A DNA stretch of 64,000 nucleotides, taken from the NCBI RefSeq assembly GCF_019355395.1, contig NZ_CP048829.1:1508501-1572500 (forward strand). The letters are read 5' to 3'. The stretch's first letter is position 1. Every line of letters starts with the position of its first letter. Below are positions 16,349 to 23,663 of this stretch, in pieces. This DNA is from Chordicoccus furentiruminis. GTDB taxonomy: Bacteria; Bacillota; Clostridia; Lachnospirales; Lachnospiraceae. A model generated the notes under the pieces. It was not told the DNA's origin. It saw nothing but the letters and a program-made list of their open reading frames with translations, and did no database searches. Position numbers and translations under genes: made by a program.

Positions 16349-16729
16349 ATGGCAATCGTAAAGGTTCATAATAAAGCTCGCAATATAACATATGTCTATG
16401 AGTCTGTTTCCTATTGGGATAAGGAGCTGAAGCAGCCCCGTTCCCACCGCAAGCTGATTGGCCGCATCGATCCTGCCACAGGCGATATTGTCCCGACGGG
16501 AAAGCGGACAAAGGCAGATGCTGCTTCCCTGACCCATAGTGATACAGACTATAGGGCATTGTATGAGCAGGCTCTGGCAACAATAGCGCAGAAGGATGCC
16601 CTTATTGCAGAGCTTCGTAGTCAGCTTACCGCCGCAGAAGGCGAAACCCGTTTCTGCCGCTGTTCGATGAAAAAGGCTTGTGATATCCTGATGGATACCG
16701 CTTCCGGAAAGGAGCGGGTCAATGGATGA
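16349..16729 (+). CDS. IS66-associated small protein
   Basis: A 126-residue protein found before tnpC in this type of IS66. 'TYVYESVSYWDKELKQPRSH' and 'KLIGRIDPATGDIVPTGKR' form a conserved N-terminal region; a coiled coil ('LIAELRSQLTAAEGE') and a Cys pair ('FCRCSMKKACDIL') follow. Its role in transposition is unknown; it may replace the TnpA/TnpB helpers of classical IS66. It overlaps tnpC by 8 bases, so translation is coupled. AAGGAG lies 8 bases before the ATG. Confidence 0.7.
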   Translation: MAIVKVHNKARNITYVYESVSYWDKELKQPRSHRKLIGRIDPATGDIVPTGKRTKADAASLTHSDTDYRALYEQALATIAQKDALIAELRSQLTAAEGETRFCRCSMKKACDILMDTASGKERVNG

Positions 16730-17663
16730 CAAAGATCTTATTATCGAAACAATGGCAAAACAGAATGCGGATCTCACCGCACTTGTGCAATCACTGACGG
16801 AAACCATCAAGGAATTAGAGGAAACTATCCGAGAGCTCCAGCGCCAGCTGAATCAGAACTCCCAGAACAGTTCCAAGCCACCTTCCAGTGATGGTTTCAA
16901 TAAACCAAAGCCTCAAAGTCAGCGGCAGAAATCCGGCAAGAAGCAGGGCGGACAGAAGGGGCATCCGGGCTCCCATATGTCGATCCCGCATGAACCGGAT
17001 GAATACAGCAAACATTTGCCGAAAAAGTGCCTTTCCTGCCCGCGGCTGAACGAGTGCGTCATGAGCGGCAAAGTATTTACCTGCGGTGAGAAGCGTTATG
17101 AAGTCAATGCAGTCATCACAACCAGGGTGACAGAGCACCAGTCCATCCAGGTGGCATCATGTCCATGTACGGGGGAAGCCCTGGCCGGGGAATTCCCTGA
17201 GGGAATCCGGGCATATGTACAGTATGGCGATTCCGTTTCCGTACTTGCCGGATTGCTGAGCACCTATGGAGCAGTCAGCACAATGCGGATCCATGTCCTG
17301 CTGGGAAGCCTTCTCGGGATCAGCCTGTCCACCGGGACGATCACCTCCATGGTGTCGAAGTGCGCCCAAAAAGTGGGCGGTACACTTGAGACTATAAAGT
17401 CCATGCTGATCGGGTCGAAGGTCGCCAACTTTGATGAGACCGGCACCGACGTGAATGGAAAAACCATCTGGGTGCATAATTCATCCACTTCGGATCTGAC
17501 CTATCAGACGATCAGCACCAAACGTGGCCAGATCGGCATGGAGGGGAATGGTGTGCTCACCAAGTTTGGCGGTATTGCTGTACATGACTGCTGGTCTCCA
17601 TACTGGAAGTATGACGATATCACACACGCAGTTTGCAATGGACATCTGCTGCGCGAACTGACC

Positions 17664-17669
17664 GGTGTT
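17664..17669. repeat. IS21 target duplication, left copy (GGTGTT)
   Basis: Six bases identical to 20148-20153 flank the IS21 insertion. Confidence 0.85.
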
Positions 17670-17745
17670 TGTATATTGTCAATAGGTAATCCTCAAAATT
17701 GTCATCAAAATTCCCTGTTTTTGGAAAGGGAATTCCTTGTTGTTG

Positions 17746-18525
17746 TCAGGACACGATTTCTTCATTCCGGGGTACTGTCTGGCGCATCAATGCATGCTGC
17801 ATCCGATAACTTTTCCCGTCGAACATGATTAAGTGTCCATGATGGACGAGACGGTCAATCATCGCGGCAGCCATCTGTTCATCCGTAAAGATGCCTCCCC
17901 ATTTTGAAAATTCGATATTTGTGGTCAGAATCAGACTCCTGCTTTCGTAGCTGTCCGATATCACCTGAAAAAGCAGCTCGGATCCATCCCGATCTACCGG
18001 CACATACCCCCACTCATCGAGGATCAGCAGGTCCTGTTGGTTAAGAGTTGTTCTCAGGCGCTCCAGCGTACCGTTTTTTCGCGCCTCGGCGAGTTTCAGA
18101 ACCAATTCAGTCACCGTATAGAAACGCACCTTATAGCCTTTTTTGCAGGCCAGTACGCCTGCGGCGATTGCCATGTGTGTCTTCCCAAGCCCCACTGGTC
18201 CATAGAGAACCAGGTTCTGCTTCTTTTCGATGAAAGAGACATTTAACAGATCCTCTTTTGCCAGAGCTGGAGGCAGTTTGGTTTGGCAAAAGTCATAGCC
18301 ATCAAAGGTTTTATAAACGGGGAAGCAGGCTCGTTTGATCAGCCGGTGGATGTGATTGATCTCCCGATTTTCGATTTCCTTTTTGAGGGCATCGCGCAGA
18401 TACTCGATCTGCTTAGGGGTACCATCCGTCTGGCACATTTCTGGGATTGCTGCCGTGAAAAACAGTTTTTTGCAGTAACCGTTGATGTCGTCGAGTATCC
18501 CGGTCTGTTCCTTTGCTGTCATCAT
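17746..18525 (-). CDS. istB: IS21 helper ATPase IstB
   Basis: A 259-residue AAA+ ATPase that assembles on target DNA and stimulates the IstA transposase. Walker A 'LYGPVGLGKTH' at about 109-119, Walker B 'LLILDEWGYVP' at about 164-174, sensor 'SLILTTNIEFSKW' at about 196-208 and the arginine-finger region 'AAMIDRLVHHGHLIMFDGKSYR' (shown here in overlapping parts) are all in place. The length fits the family. The start at 18525 overlaps the istA stop (ATGA), and GGAGGATGAGGC supplies the binding site inside istA; a second ATG follows immediately. Confidence 0.93.
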   Translation of the reverse strand: MMTAKEQTGILDDINGYCKKLFFTAAIPEMCQTDGTPKQIEYLRDALKKEIENREINHIHRLIKRACFPVYKTFDGYDFCQTKLPPALAKEDLLNVSFIEKKQNLVLYGPVGLGKTHMAIAAGVLACKKGYKVRFYTVTELVLKLAEARKNGTLERLRTTLNQQDLLILDEWGYVPVDRDGSELLFQVISDSYESRSLILTTNIEFSKWGGIFTDEQMAAAMIDRLVHHGHLIMFDGKSYRMQHALMRQTVPRNEEIVS

Positions 18526-19991
18526 GATGCCTCATCCTCCCTTCCTGGACCCAAAAACGCCCTATCATACACTTCTAAAGATGGTCCTGACTCCGGAGGA
18601 GTATCAATACCATAGCCTGTGATGCGTTGCGCAATAATCGTGGCATCGGATGAATTAACATCTCCGTTTTTAAGGGACATAGTCATGGCATCCACAGCCG
18701 CTCTGTAACCATACTCATCGTTAAGCCCGCTCATAAGTCTGAGCTTTTCCTTAAGCTCCGGTTTTTCCAGTCCGTCCAGGTAATCCCTGAGCGGATCCGG
18801 AAGTTCCTTCCGTATACCGCTGTTGTTCCAGGCACCGGCATTTCGGGAAAGTACACTGAGTGTCGTGCTGTAATCAGAAACGTCGGTCCGTACATCGCCG
18901 TATTGACGTCGGTGCCGTACGATCAACTGACCATTTTCCTCGAGAACATCAATGTAATGAGCTCTGATACCGATTAACACTTTCTGATTATGGAGTTCAG
19001 GTTTGGTTGAATAGTAATGCTTTCCGTCAATGCATACCTTGCCGTAGCCATCCGCCTTGAACCAATCATACCGACATACATCAAATGGCCTTGATGGAAG
19101 GGACAGGAACTGCTTCTGATCTTCTTTGAAGAGATCTTTGATCAGCTGCAACTTCTTGTAATGAGGCTTGGCAGCCTTGCGCTCATTCATTGGGAGCAGA
19201 GTCTTGTTATATTCGACCATGTCATGATAGTGTGGCGCTGGCACAAAGAGGTTTCTCCGGATCGTCCCTACTTTATTCTCGACATTGCCCTTTTCCCAGC
19301 CGGATTCCGGATTACAGTACCTGACCTGAAAGCGGTATTGAGCACGGAACTTTTTAAACATCTCGGTTTCGATGACTTTGTCATGTACCCGATGGCCGAC
19401 TCCGGTAGCATTGTCGAAGATCAGGACCGGCGGAACTCCTCCGATGTGGGTAAAGATATCCTCAAGTCCCTGACAGACGCACTCTGCGTTTTCACCACAG
19501 AAGAGCTGAGTATAGGAGTCATTGCTGAACGGAAACGAAACGACCAGATATTTCCTGCGGACGCAACGGTTGTCCTCATAGAAATCCGCCTCTCCGAAAT
19601 CCACTTGAGCATAGCCGGGATCCCAGACCAGTTCCTGCGAAGCTTTGTTCTGGACATCCTTACGGATCTTTTTCAGATACCGCTGTACTGTCTCATAGCT
19701 GCCTGTATAACCTTGTTCCTCAACCAGCCGGTCGTAGACCCGCTGTGCTGTATGATGTTGTTTGCACCAGTGTTTTCGGTCCTCTTCAAGCCACTGCCTG
19801 ATCACCGGTTTAAACGGATCAAGAATGGATGCCTTTGGCGAAACCGTAACTGGGTTGTCCGAAAAATCCTCCTTCTCCAGGTATTTCTTTATGGTTTTTG
19901 GATCAGCACCGGTTTTTTTATGAATTTCACTGATCTTATAGCCACTTTGGTATAAATCTCTGATATGATTGATATCGGACATGCTGAGCAT
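18522..19991 (-). CDS. istA: IS21 transposase IstA
   Basis: A 489-residue DDE transposase. The N-terminal 'HIRDLYQSGYKISEIHKKTG' is the helix-turn-helix that binds the element ends. The catalytic domain has the first Asp in 'GYAQVDFGEADFY' (about 125-137), the second in 'PPVLIFDNATGVGH' (about 190-203) and the Glu in 'ESGWEKGNVENKVG' (about 230-243). A Mu-type beta-barrel follows. ATG at 19991 is preceded by AAGGGAGGAAAGGAAG. Length and motifs are normal, so the element is probably active. Confidence 0.93.
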   Translation of the reverse strand: MLSMSDINHIRDLYQSGYKISEIHKKTGADPKTIKKYLEKEDFSDNPVTVSPKASILDPFKPVIRQWLEEDRKHWCKQHHTAQRVYDRLVEEQGYTGSYETVQRYLKKIRKDVQNKASQELVWDPGYAQVDFGEADFYEDNRCVRRKYLVVSFPFSNDSYTQLFCGENAECVCQGLEDIFTHIGGVPPVLIFDNATGVGHRVHDKVIETEMFKKFRAQYRFQVRYCNPESGWEKGNVENKVGTIRRNLFVPAPHYHDMVEYNKTLLPMNERKAAKPHYKKLQLIKDLFKEDQKQFLSLPSRPFDVCRYDWFKADGYGKVCIDGKHYYSTKPELHNQKVLIGIRAHYIDVLEENGQLIVRHRRQYGDVRTDVSDYSTTLSVLSRNAGAWNNSGIRKELPDPLRDYLDGLEKPELKEKLRLMSGLNDEYGYRAAVDAMTMSLKNGDVNSSDATIIAQRITGYGIDTPPESGPSLEVYDRAFLGPGREDEAS

Positions 19992-20147
19992 CTTCCTTTC
20001 CTCCCTTATCTATTGGTTGTGCTTTAGATAAAGGATAATTTTGATGGGTTGGTGTTTCAACGTGTCCTTTCCATTTATAAGGAATTCCTTTTCCGATTTC
20101 AGGGATTTTTATTTCCAATTCCTGGTATTATTAGTTTACAACATACA

Positions 20148-20153
20148 GGTGTT
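20148..20153. repeat. IS21 target duplication, right copy (GGTGTT)
   Basis: Matches 17664-17669 and marks the precise right end of IS21. Confidence 0.85.
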
Positions 20154-20678
20154 GAACAGTATAGTCCGGGACACATGTGGGCGCCGGGGTTCAAGACCCT
20201 CCTCCGTTCCATGAAAAAGGCCCGTGATAAAGCGGTGGTCAAAGGCAAAACGGAACTCAGCTACTATCACCTTCATAAGTTTGACACAGAGTATGACAGG
20301 CTTATGATGATGGCAAATGAGGAATGTCCTCTTTCCCCAGATCCGCTAAAGAAAAAGAAAGGGCGGAAGAAAAAAGGGAAAGAGCGGTCGCTCATCGAAC
20401 GCCTTATGGCACTCAAGGCATCAGTCTGCCTTTTTATCAGGGACTTCGATGTTCCCTTTGATAACAACCAGGCGGAGCGCGATGTCCGCAATGTCAAAAC
20501 AAAAACCAAGGTGTCCGGATGTTTCCGTACAGAAAGTGGGGCGCAGGATTATCTGGACATCATGTCATACATTAGCACAGGCAGGAAGCACGGTATCAGC
20601 GCTTATGAAGCTTTGACAGCTGCTTTTACTGGGAACGCTGAGATCGTCCTGCAGTAAGCAGGGGTTCTGAACAGTTAC

Positions 20679-21236
20679 AAGAGAACAAAGAACGCCATCG
20701 CTTATCAGGCATTGGTTCGGATCGCGGCGATGTACAAGATTGAAGATACTCTCCGGGATCTTTCAGCAGAGGAACGGATCAGGGAGCGGCAGAAGTCAAT
20801 TGCCCCGCTTGTTGATGAGTTTTTCATGTGGGTAAAGAAATGCGTCAGTGATACCACAGTCCTTCCGCGTGGAAAAACGGCTGAGGGCCTGAACTACTGC
20901 ATCGACAAGGAGAAATATCTCCGCGTCTTCCTGACAAACGGGTATGTCCCGATGGACAACTCGGCCTCGGAACGTGCCATCCGGCCGTTTACGATCGGAA
21001 GGAAGAACTGGGTCATCATTGATTCCATACGTGGAGCCCAGGCCAGTGCGGTTATCTATTCAATTGTAGAGACTGCGAAGCTCAATAAACTCAACGTCTT
21101 CTGCTATCTGGAACACCTCCTGACTGAGCTGCCAAAGCTCGCCGATGAAAAAGGAGATATCGGCACATCAAAGCTTGAACCATTGTTACCATGGTCAGAT
21201 CAGCTTCCCGAAAAGTGTCACAAACCGCGCCGCTGA
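20679..21236 (+). pseudogene. IS66 transposase TnpC, C-terminal fragment (second type)
   Basis: An open frame from the junction encodes about 185 residues: 'NAIAYQALVRIAAMYKIED', 'GLNYCIDKEKYLRVFLTNG', 'VPMDNSASERAIRPFTIGRKNW' (shown here in overlapping parts, including the catalytic Glu) and 'GAQASAVIYSIVETAKLN', then the C-terminal segment 'LLPWSDQLPE'. These are diagnostic of IS66 transposases of the subgroup with the IS66 C-terminal domain. No start, coiled coil or first Asp is present, so it is inactive. Confidence 0.8.
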
Positions 21237-21286
21237 TGAAAGTCAGCGGCATTTCTTTCGTCCAGGGCGAATGGTTTGACGTTTAC
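20679..21286 (+). mobile_element. Right-hand remnant of a second, different IS66 element
   Basis: Directly after the first IS66 the sequence continues as the 3' third of another IS66-type element, including the end of its transposase gene and a right terminus ending GTTTGACGTTTAC at 21286. Its sequence differs from the first element. The left part is missing. Confidence 0.65.
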
Positions 21287-21288
21287 CG

Positions 21289-21564
21289 ATGAAGTATAAG
21301 AGGAAGAAAGATAAAGACTTCTGGCAGATGGCACGGGCATATCTTCATGATTTTATGCCTGCGGTACGCAACCAGTCGGACAAGTCTGTTGCAGCTTATA
21401 AACAGTCCCTGAATTCCTATCTATTATTTTTGGAAAGTGAGAAAAGATTAAGGGAAGATCAGGTGACATTTGAGGCATTCAACCGAAGTAATGTTAAGGA
21501 CTTTGTTGAATGGCTCCGCGAAAAAAAGTACGCCGCCGATTGTAAAATGAAGTTGGACATCTGA
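21289..21564 (+). pseudogene. Tyrosine recombinase 2, N-terminal part, cut by IS30
   Basis: The frame begins 'MKYKRKKDKDFWQMARAYL' and continues with a SAM-like domain ('SDKSVAAYKQSLNSYLLFLES', shown here in overlapping parts; 'FNRSNVKDFVEWLREKKYA'), as in the second integrase of tandem-recombinase elements. Native sequence ends at about 21539, where the IS30 copy 2 left end begins; the last residues come from IS30. The catalytic domain is missing. It likely belonged with the recombinase at 15827. Confidence 0.65.
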
Positions 21565-22722
21565 ATAAAATAAAGATCCATGGCAGGATCTTTGGTAGAA
21601 TGTAAGTCACCACAACAAACTTTCTACAGGAGAATCGCCACCATGGACTACTCTCATTCTACCACAACTTCCCATATAAAAGGCAAACATCTTTCGTATG
21701 AGGAACGGGTTCTTATTCAGATTCGTCTTAAAGACCACTACTCCATCCGGGCAATTGCCCGTGAGATCGGCTGCTCACCGAGCACTGTCTCGAACGAAAT
21801 AGCACGTGGTTCAGTTGCCTTGTATAACGGCCACGTGACCCGTTATAAGGCGTCTGCCGGTCAGAAAGCCTATGAGGACAACCGGAAGAACAGTTGCCGG
21901 CATTATGACTTCCTGAGCAGATCAGCGTTTCTTAAGTATGTGCTTAAACACTTTACAGAAGATGGCTGGTCATTGGACGCCTGCGCCGGACGCGCTGTTC
22001 TCGATGGTGAATTTACCAGAGAGCAGATCGTCTGCACAAAAACGCTTTACCGTTATGTTGATCTTGGCCTCTTTGGCATCAGGAACCATAACCTTCCTGA
22101 AAAGCTGAAGCGTAAATCCAGGAAACATAGATCTCGGATCAACAAGAAAAAGCTGGGCCGCAGCATTGAGGAACGTCCCAGAGAAATCGAATCCCGTGAG
22201 GAATTCGGGCACTGGGAATGTGACCTCGTATTGGGCGCCAAGACCCGGGATGACCAGGCCCTGCTCACTCTTGCTGAACGCAAAAGCCGTGAGCTCCTGA
22301 TGCTTCCTATTGCAGACAAGACATCAGCGTGTGTCATGAAGGCAATCAAACAACTTCAGAAGACTTACAGCGAACACTTCGGCGAAGTGTTCAAAACGAT
22401 CACGACCGATAACGGTTCGGAATTCGCCGACCTTTCAGAACTTGAGAAGATGGCTGATACACTTGTCTACTATGCCCATCCCTACACATCCTGCGATAAG
22501 GGAACCGTAGAGCGGCATAACGGCCTGATCAGAAGGTTCATACCAAAGGGTAAGCGGATTGATGACTTTACCGGCCAGCAGATCTCCGATGTGGAGACCT
22601 GGTGTAACTGTCTCCCGAGGAAGATCCTGGGTTACAGAACCCCGGATGAAATCTTCGAGGAGGAAATCGACCGAATCTACCAGGCTACTGCCTAGCAGAG
22701 GGTGTCCAACTTGTTATTGCAA
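21540..22722 (+). mobile_element. IS30-family element, copy 2, complete
   Basis: About 1,183 bases. The left end TTGTAAAATGAAGTTGGAC and the complement of the right end TTGCAATAACAAGTTGGAC agree at most positions, as imperfect inverted repeats of roughly 22 bases. One intact transposase gene fills the element. Very similar to copy 1 at 14835. It truncates a recombinase gene on its left and a DUF3784 gene on its right. Confidence 0.88.
21643..22695 (+). CDS. IS30-family transposase
   Basis: A 350-residue DDE transposase. N-terminal 'HLSYEERVLIQIRLKDHYSI' and 'AIAREIGCSPSTVSNEIARG' form the helix-turn-helix DNA-binding region; the catalytic triad is Asp in 'FGHWECDLVLG' (about 190), Asp in 'TITTDNGSEFADL' (about 255) and Glu in 'CDKGTVERHNGLIRRF' (about 290). 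ATG at 21643 is preceded by AGGAGAATCGCCACC; the frame is open further upstream but without a binding site. All motifs are intact, so this copy may still move. Confidence 0.93.
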   Translation: MDYSHSTTTSHIKGKHLSYEERVLIQIRLKDHYSIRAIAREIGCSPSTVSNEIARGSVALYNGHVTRYKASAGQKAYEDNRKNSCRHYDFLSRSAFLKYVLKHFTEDGWSLDACAGRAVLDGEFTREQIVCTKTLYRYVDLGLFGIRNHNLPEKLKRKSRKHRSRINKKKLGRSIEERPREIESREEFGHWECDLVLGAKTRDDQALLTLAERKSRELLMLPIADKTSACVMKAIKQLQKTYSEHFGEVFKTITTDNGSEFADLSELEKMADTLVYYAHPYTSCDKGTVERHNGLIRRFIPKGKRIDDFTGQQISDVETWCNCLPRKILGYRTPDEIFEEEIDRIYQATA

Positions 22723-22723
22723 T

Positions 22724-22882
22724 TTACGCATCATATTTTTTGCGTTCTTCAGCGGACTTCATATTATAGCCTGTTAAGAAGTTCGCTGCTTTCCCGTTTG
22801 ATCTGTAAAACAAGAACCCAATCAAAAAGAAAATGGCAGCCATTGCCAGGTCCAGGATTATGCAGGATTCCTTTAACGACAT
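22724..22882 (-). pseudogene. DUF3784-like membrane protein, truncated by IS30
   Basis: A 52-residue frame: a hydrophobic helix ('LAMAAIFFLIGFLFY') followed by 'ANFLTGYNMKSAEERKKYD', the hallmark of small DUF3784 membrane proteins. Normal members have a second and third helix after this motif; here the stop TAA appears next to the IS30 right end (22722). ATG at 22882 (or 22888) follows GGGG. The insertion removed the C-terminal half. Confidence 0.65.
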
Positions 22883-22969
22883 ATTCATTTACCCCTGCTT
22901 CTCCATTCACTTACACTGACTATGTATCATGTACCACGCTCGTGATCACTGCTCTTGCAATCTCTCAAA

Positions 22970-22998
22970 GCTTGAGGTCGCAATTTGCGGCCTCAAGC
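22970..22998. repeat. Inverted repeat, 3' of the small membrane-protein gene
   Basis: CTTGAGGTCGCA (22971-22982) pairs with TGCGGCCTCAAG (22986-22997), with one G-T pair and flanking G and C. It lies about 100 bases after the stop at 23095 and may end that transcript on the minus strand, though no long T run follows. Confidence 0.4.
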
Positions 22999-23094
22999 GA
23001 TTTCGTCTACAAGTCAAACATACCATAAAGCGCCCAGGGGGAGAATGAATACTTCTCACTTTGCCTTTTCTCAAAGAGAAGGATCTATCCGTCA

Positions 23095-23445
23095 TCAACC
23101 ATCTGAACTGTTTTCCAAACCTTCGCCATCTTCTTCCAAATTGCCGTCATCCTCCAGTTCTTTCAGATAGTCTTCCTCTTCGCCCTCCTGATAATCCGCG
23201 TCCGGATCCGGCCGGCTATCCTTCTTATTTTTCTTTCCGATCTTCTTATACACGTAGGCACCAATGGCCGCAAAGCCTGTCAAAACAAGCAGTACCAGCG
23301 TTCCAACCGGAACCGATGGCGTCTTCTTCTCCATCCGGTACAGCGCGCCCGCCGCTTCCTGATAGCGAAGAAACTTTTTACGCAGCTTCTTCACCTCTTC
23401 CCGGACTTCTCTTGGCCTTGTAATGTCCTGATACTCCTGTTCCAT
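23095..23445 (-). CDS. Single-pass membrane protein of unknown function
   Basis: A 116-residue protein: a charged cytoplasmic N-terminus with helical 'VREEVKKLRKKFLRYQEAAG' (1-40), one membrane segment ('VGTLVLLVLTGFAAIGAYVY', about 48-67), a basic patch ('KKIGKKNKKD') and a strongly acidic C-terminal tail of about 40 residues. No family recognised. ATG at 23445 follows AAGGAGGGAACGT; the longer frame from 23517 has no site. It lies upstream of the transposon zone and after the lysS terminator, as a separate unit. Confidence 0.6.
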   Translation of the reverse strand: MEQEYQDITRPREVREEVKKLRKKFLRYQEAAGALYRMEKKTPSVPVGTLVLLVLTGFAAIGAYVYKKIGKKNKKDSRPDPDADYQEGEEEDYLKELEDDGNLEEDGEGLENSSDG

Positions 23446-23563
23446 ACGTTCCCTCCTTGTGGATTTGTGTGCAGATGCCCGAATAATAAGCATCTGCGTC
23501 ATCGGACTGCTATTCAAACAGGGATGAAAGGCTTTTCAGCCTCTTTTCCTGCTGTCTGCACGC

Positions 23564-23607
23564 AAAAAGGCACCCCCTCTCAGAGTGATTCTGAAAAGGA
23601 GTGCCTT
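23564..23607 (-). terminator. Terminator after lysS
   Basis: On the minus strand AAGGCACTCC...GGGGGTGCCTTTTTG forms a long stem, extended by TTTTCAGA/TCTGAGAG, with a terminal T run. It lies 57 bases after the lysS stop. Confidence 0.85.
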
Positions 23608-23663
23608 GAAGGTTTTTGGAACTGGGATGTGTGTCAGGTTTTCCGCCCGTGATTTTCCCCGGA

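Larger units (their letters stand above)
17670..20147 (-). mobile_element. IS21-family element, complete
   Basis: 2,478 bases bounded by TGT...ACA ends (TGTATATTGT at left; the complement of the right end is TGTATGTTGT) and flanked by the direct repeat GGTGTT. It encodes IstA and IstB, both seemingly intact and overlapping by 4 bases. It sits inside the IS66 transposase gene, in the opposite orientation. Confidence 0.92.
16722..20657 (+). pseudogene. IS66 transposase TnpC, split by IS21
   Basis: The first part (16722-17669) has the N-terminal leucine-rich coiled coil (about 1-45), 'QNSSKPPSSDG', the zinc-ribbon cysteines ('CLSCPRLNEC') and the start of the DDE domain ('NFDETGTDVNGK', 'AVHDCWSPYW'). 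The rest (20154-20657) holds 'FDVPFDNNQAERDVRNVK', with the catalytic Glu, and the C-terminal segment ending at 20657. Removing 17670-20147 and one copy of GGTGTT rejoins the frame exactly at 'LTGVEQYSPG', giving 483 residues. All motifs of an active enzyme are then present, so the break is recent. Confidence 0.88.
16228..20678 (+). mobile_element. IS66-family element (carrying an IS21 insertion)
   Basis: Inverted ends GTAACTGTTCAGAACCCC (16228-16245) and its complement (20661-20678) show the GTAA...TTAC termini of IS66. It encodes a 126-residue accessory protein and the large transposase TnpC, but no tnpA/tnpB pair. Without the IS21 insert it would be about 1,967 bases. The eight bases on each side (GAGTATGG, AAGAGAAC) differ, so there is no target duplication and one flank must have been lost or exchanged after insertion. 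Confidence 0.85.

Noticed and set aside
14835..22722. Two IS30 copies as a composite transposon
   Set aside because: Copy 1 lacks its right end and catalytic part, and the outer flanks differ, so joint mobilisation is not supported.
23520..23550. Second hairpin (aaaggcttttcagcctctttt) near the lysS terminator
   Set aside because: The stem is only four bases and no plus-strand gene ends there.
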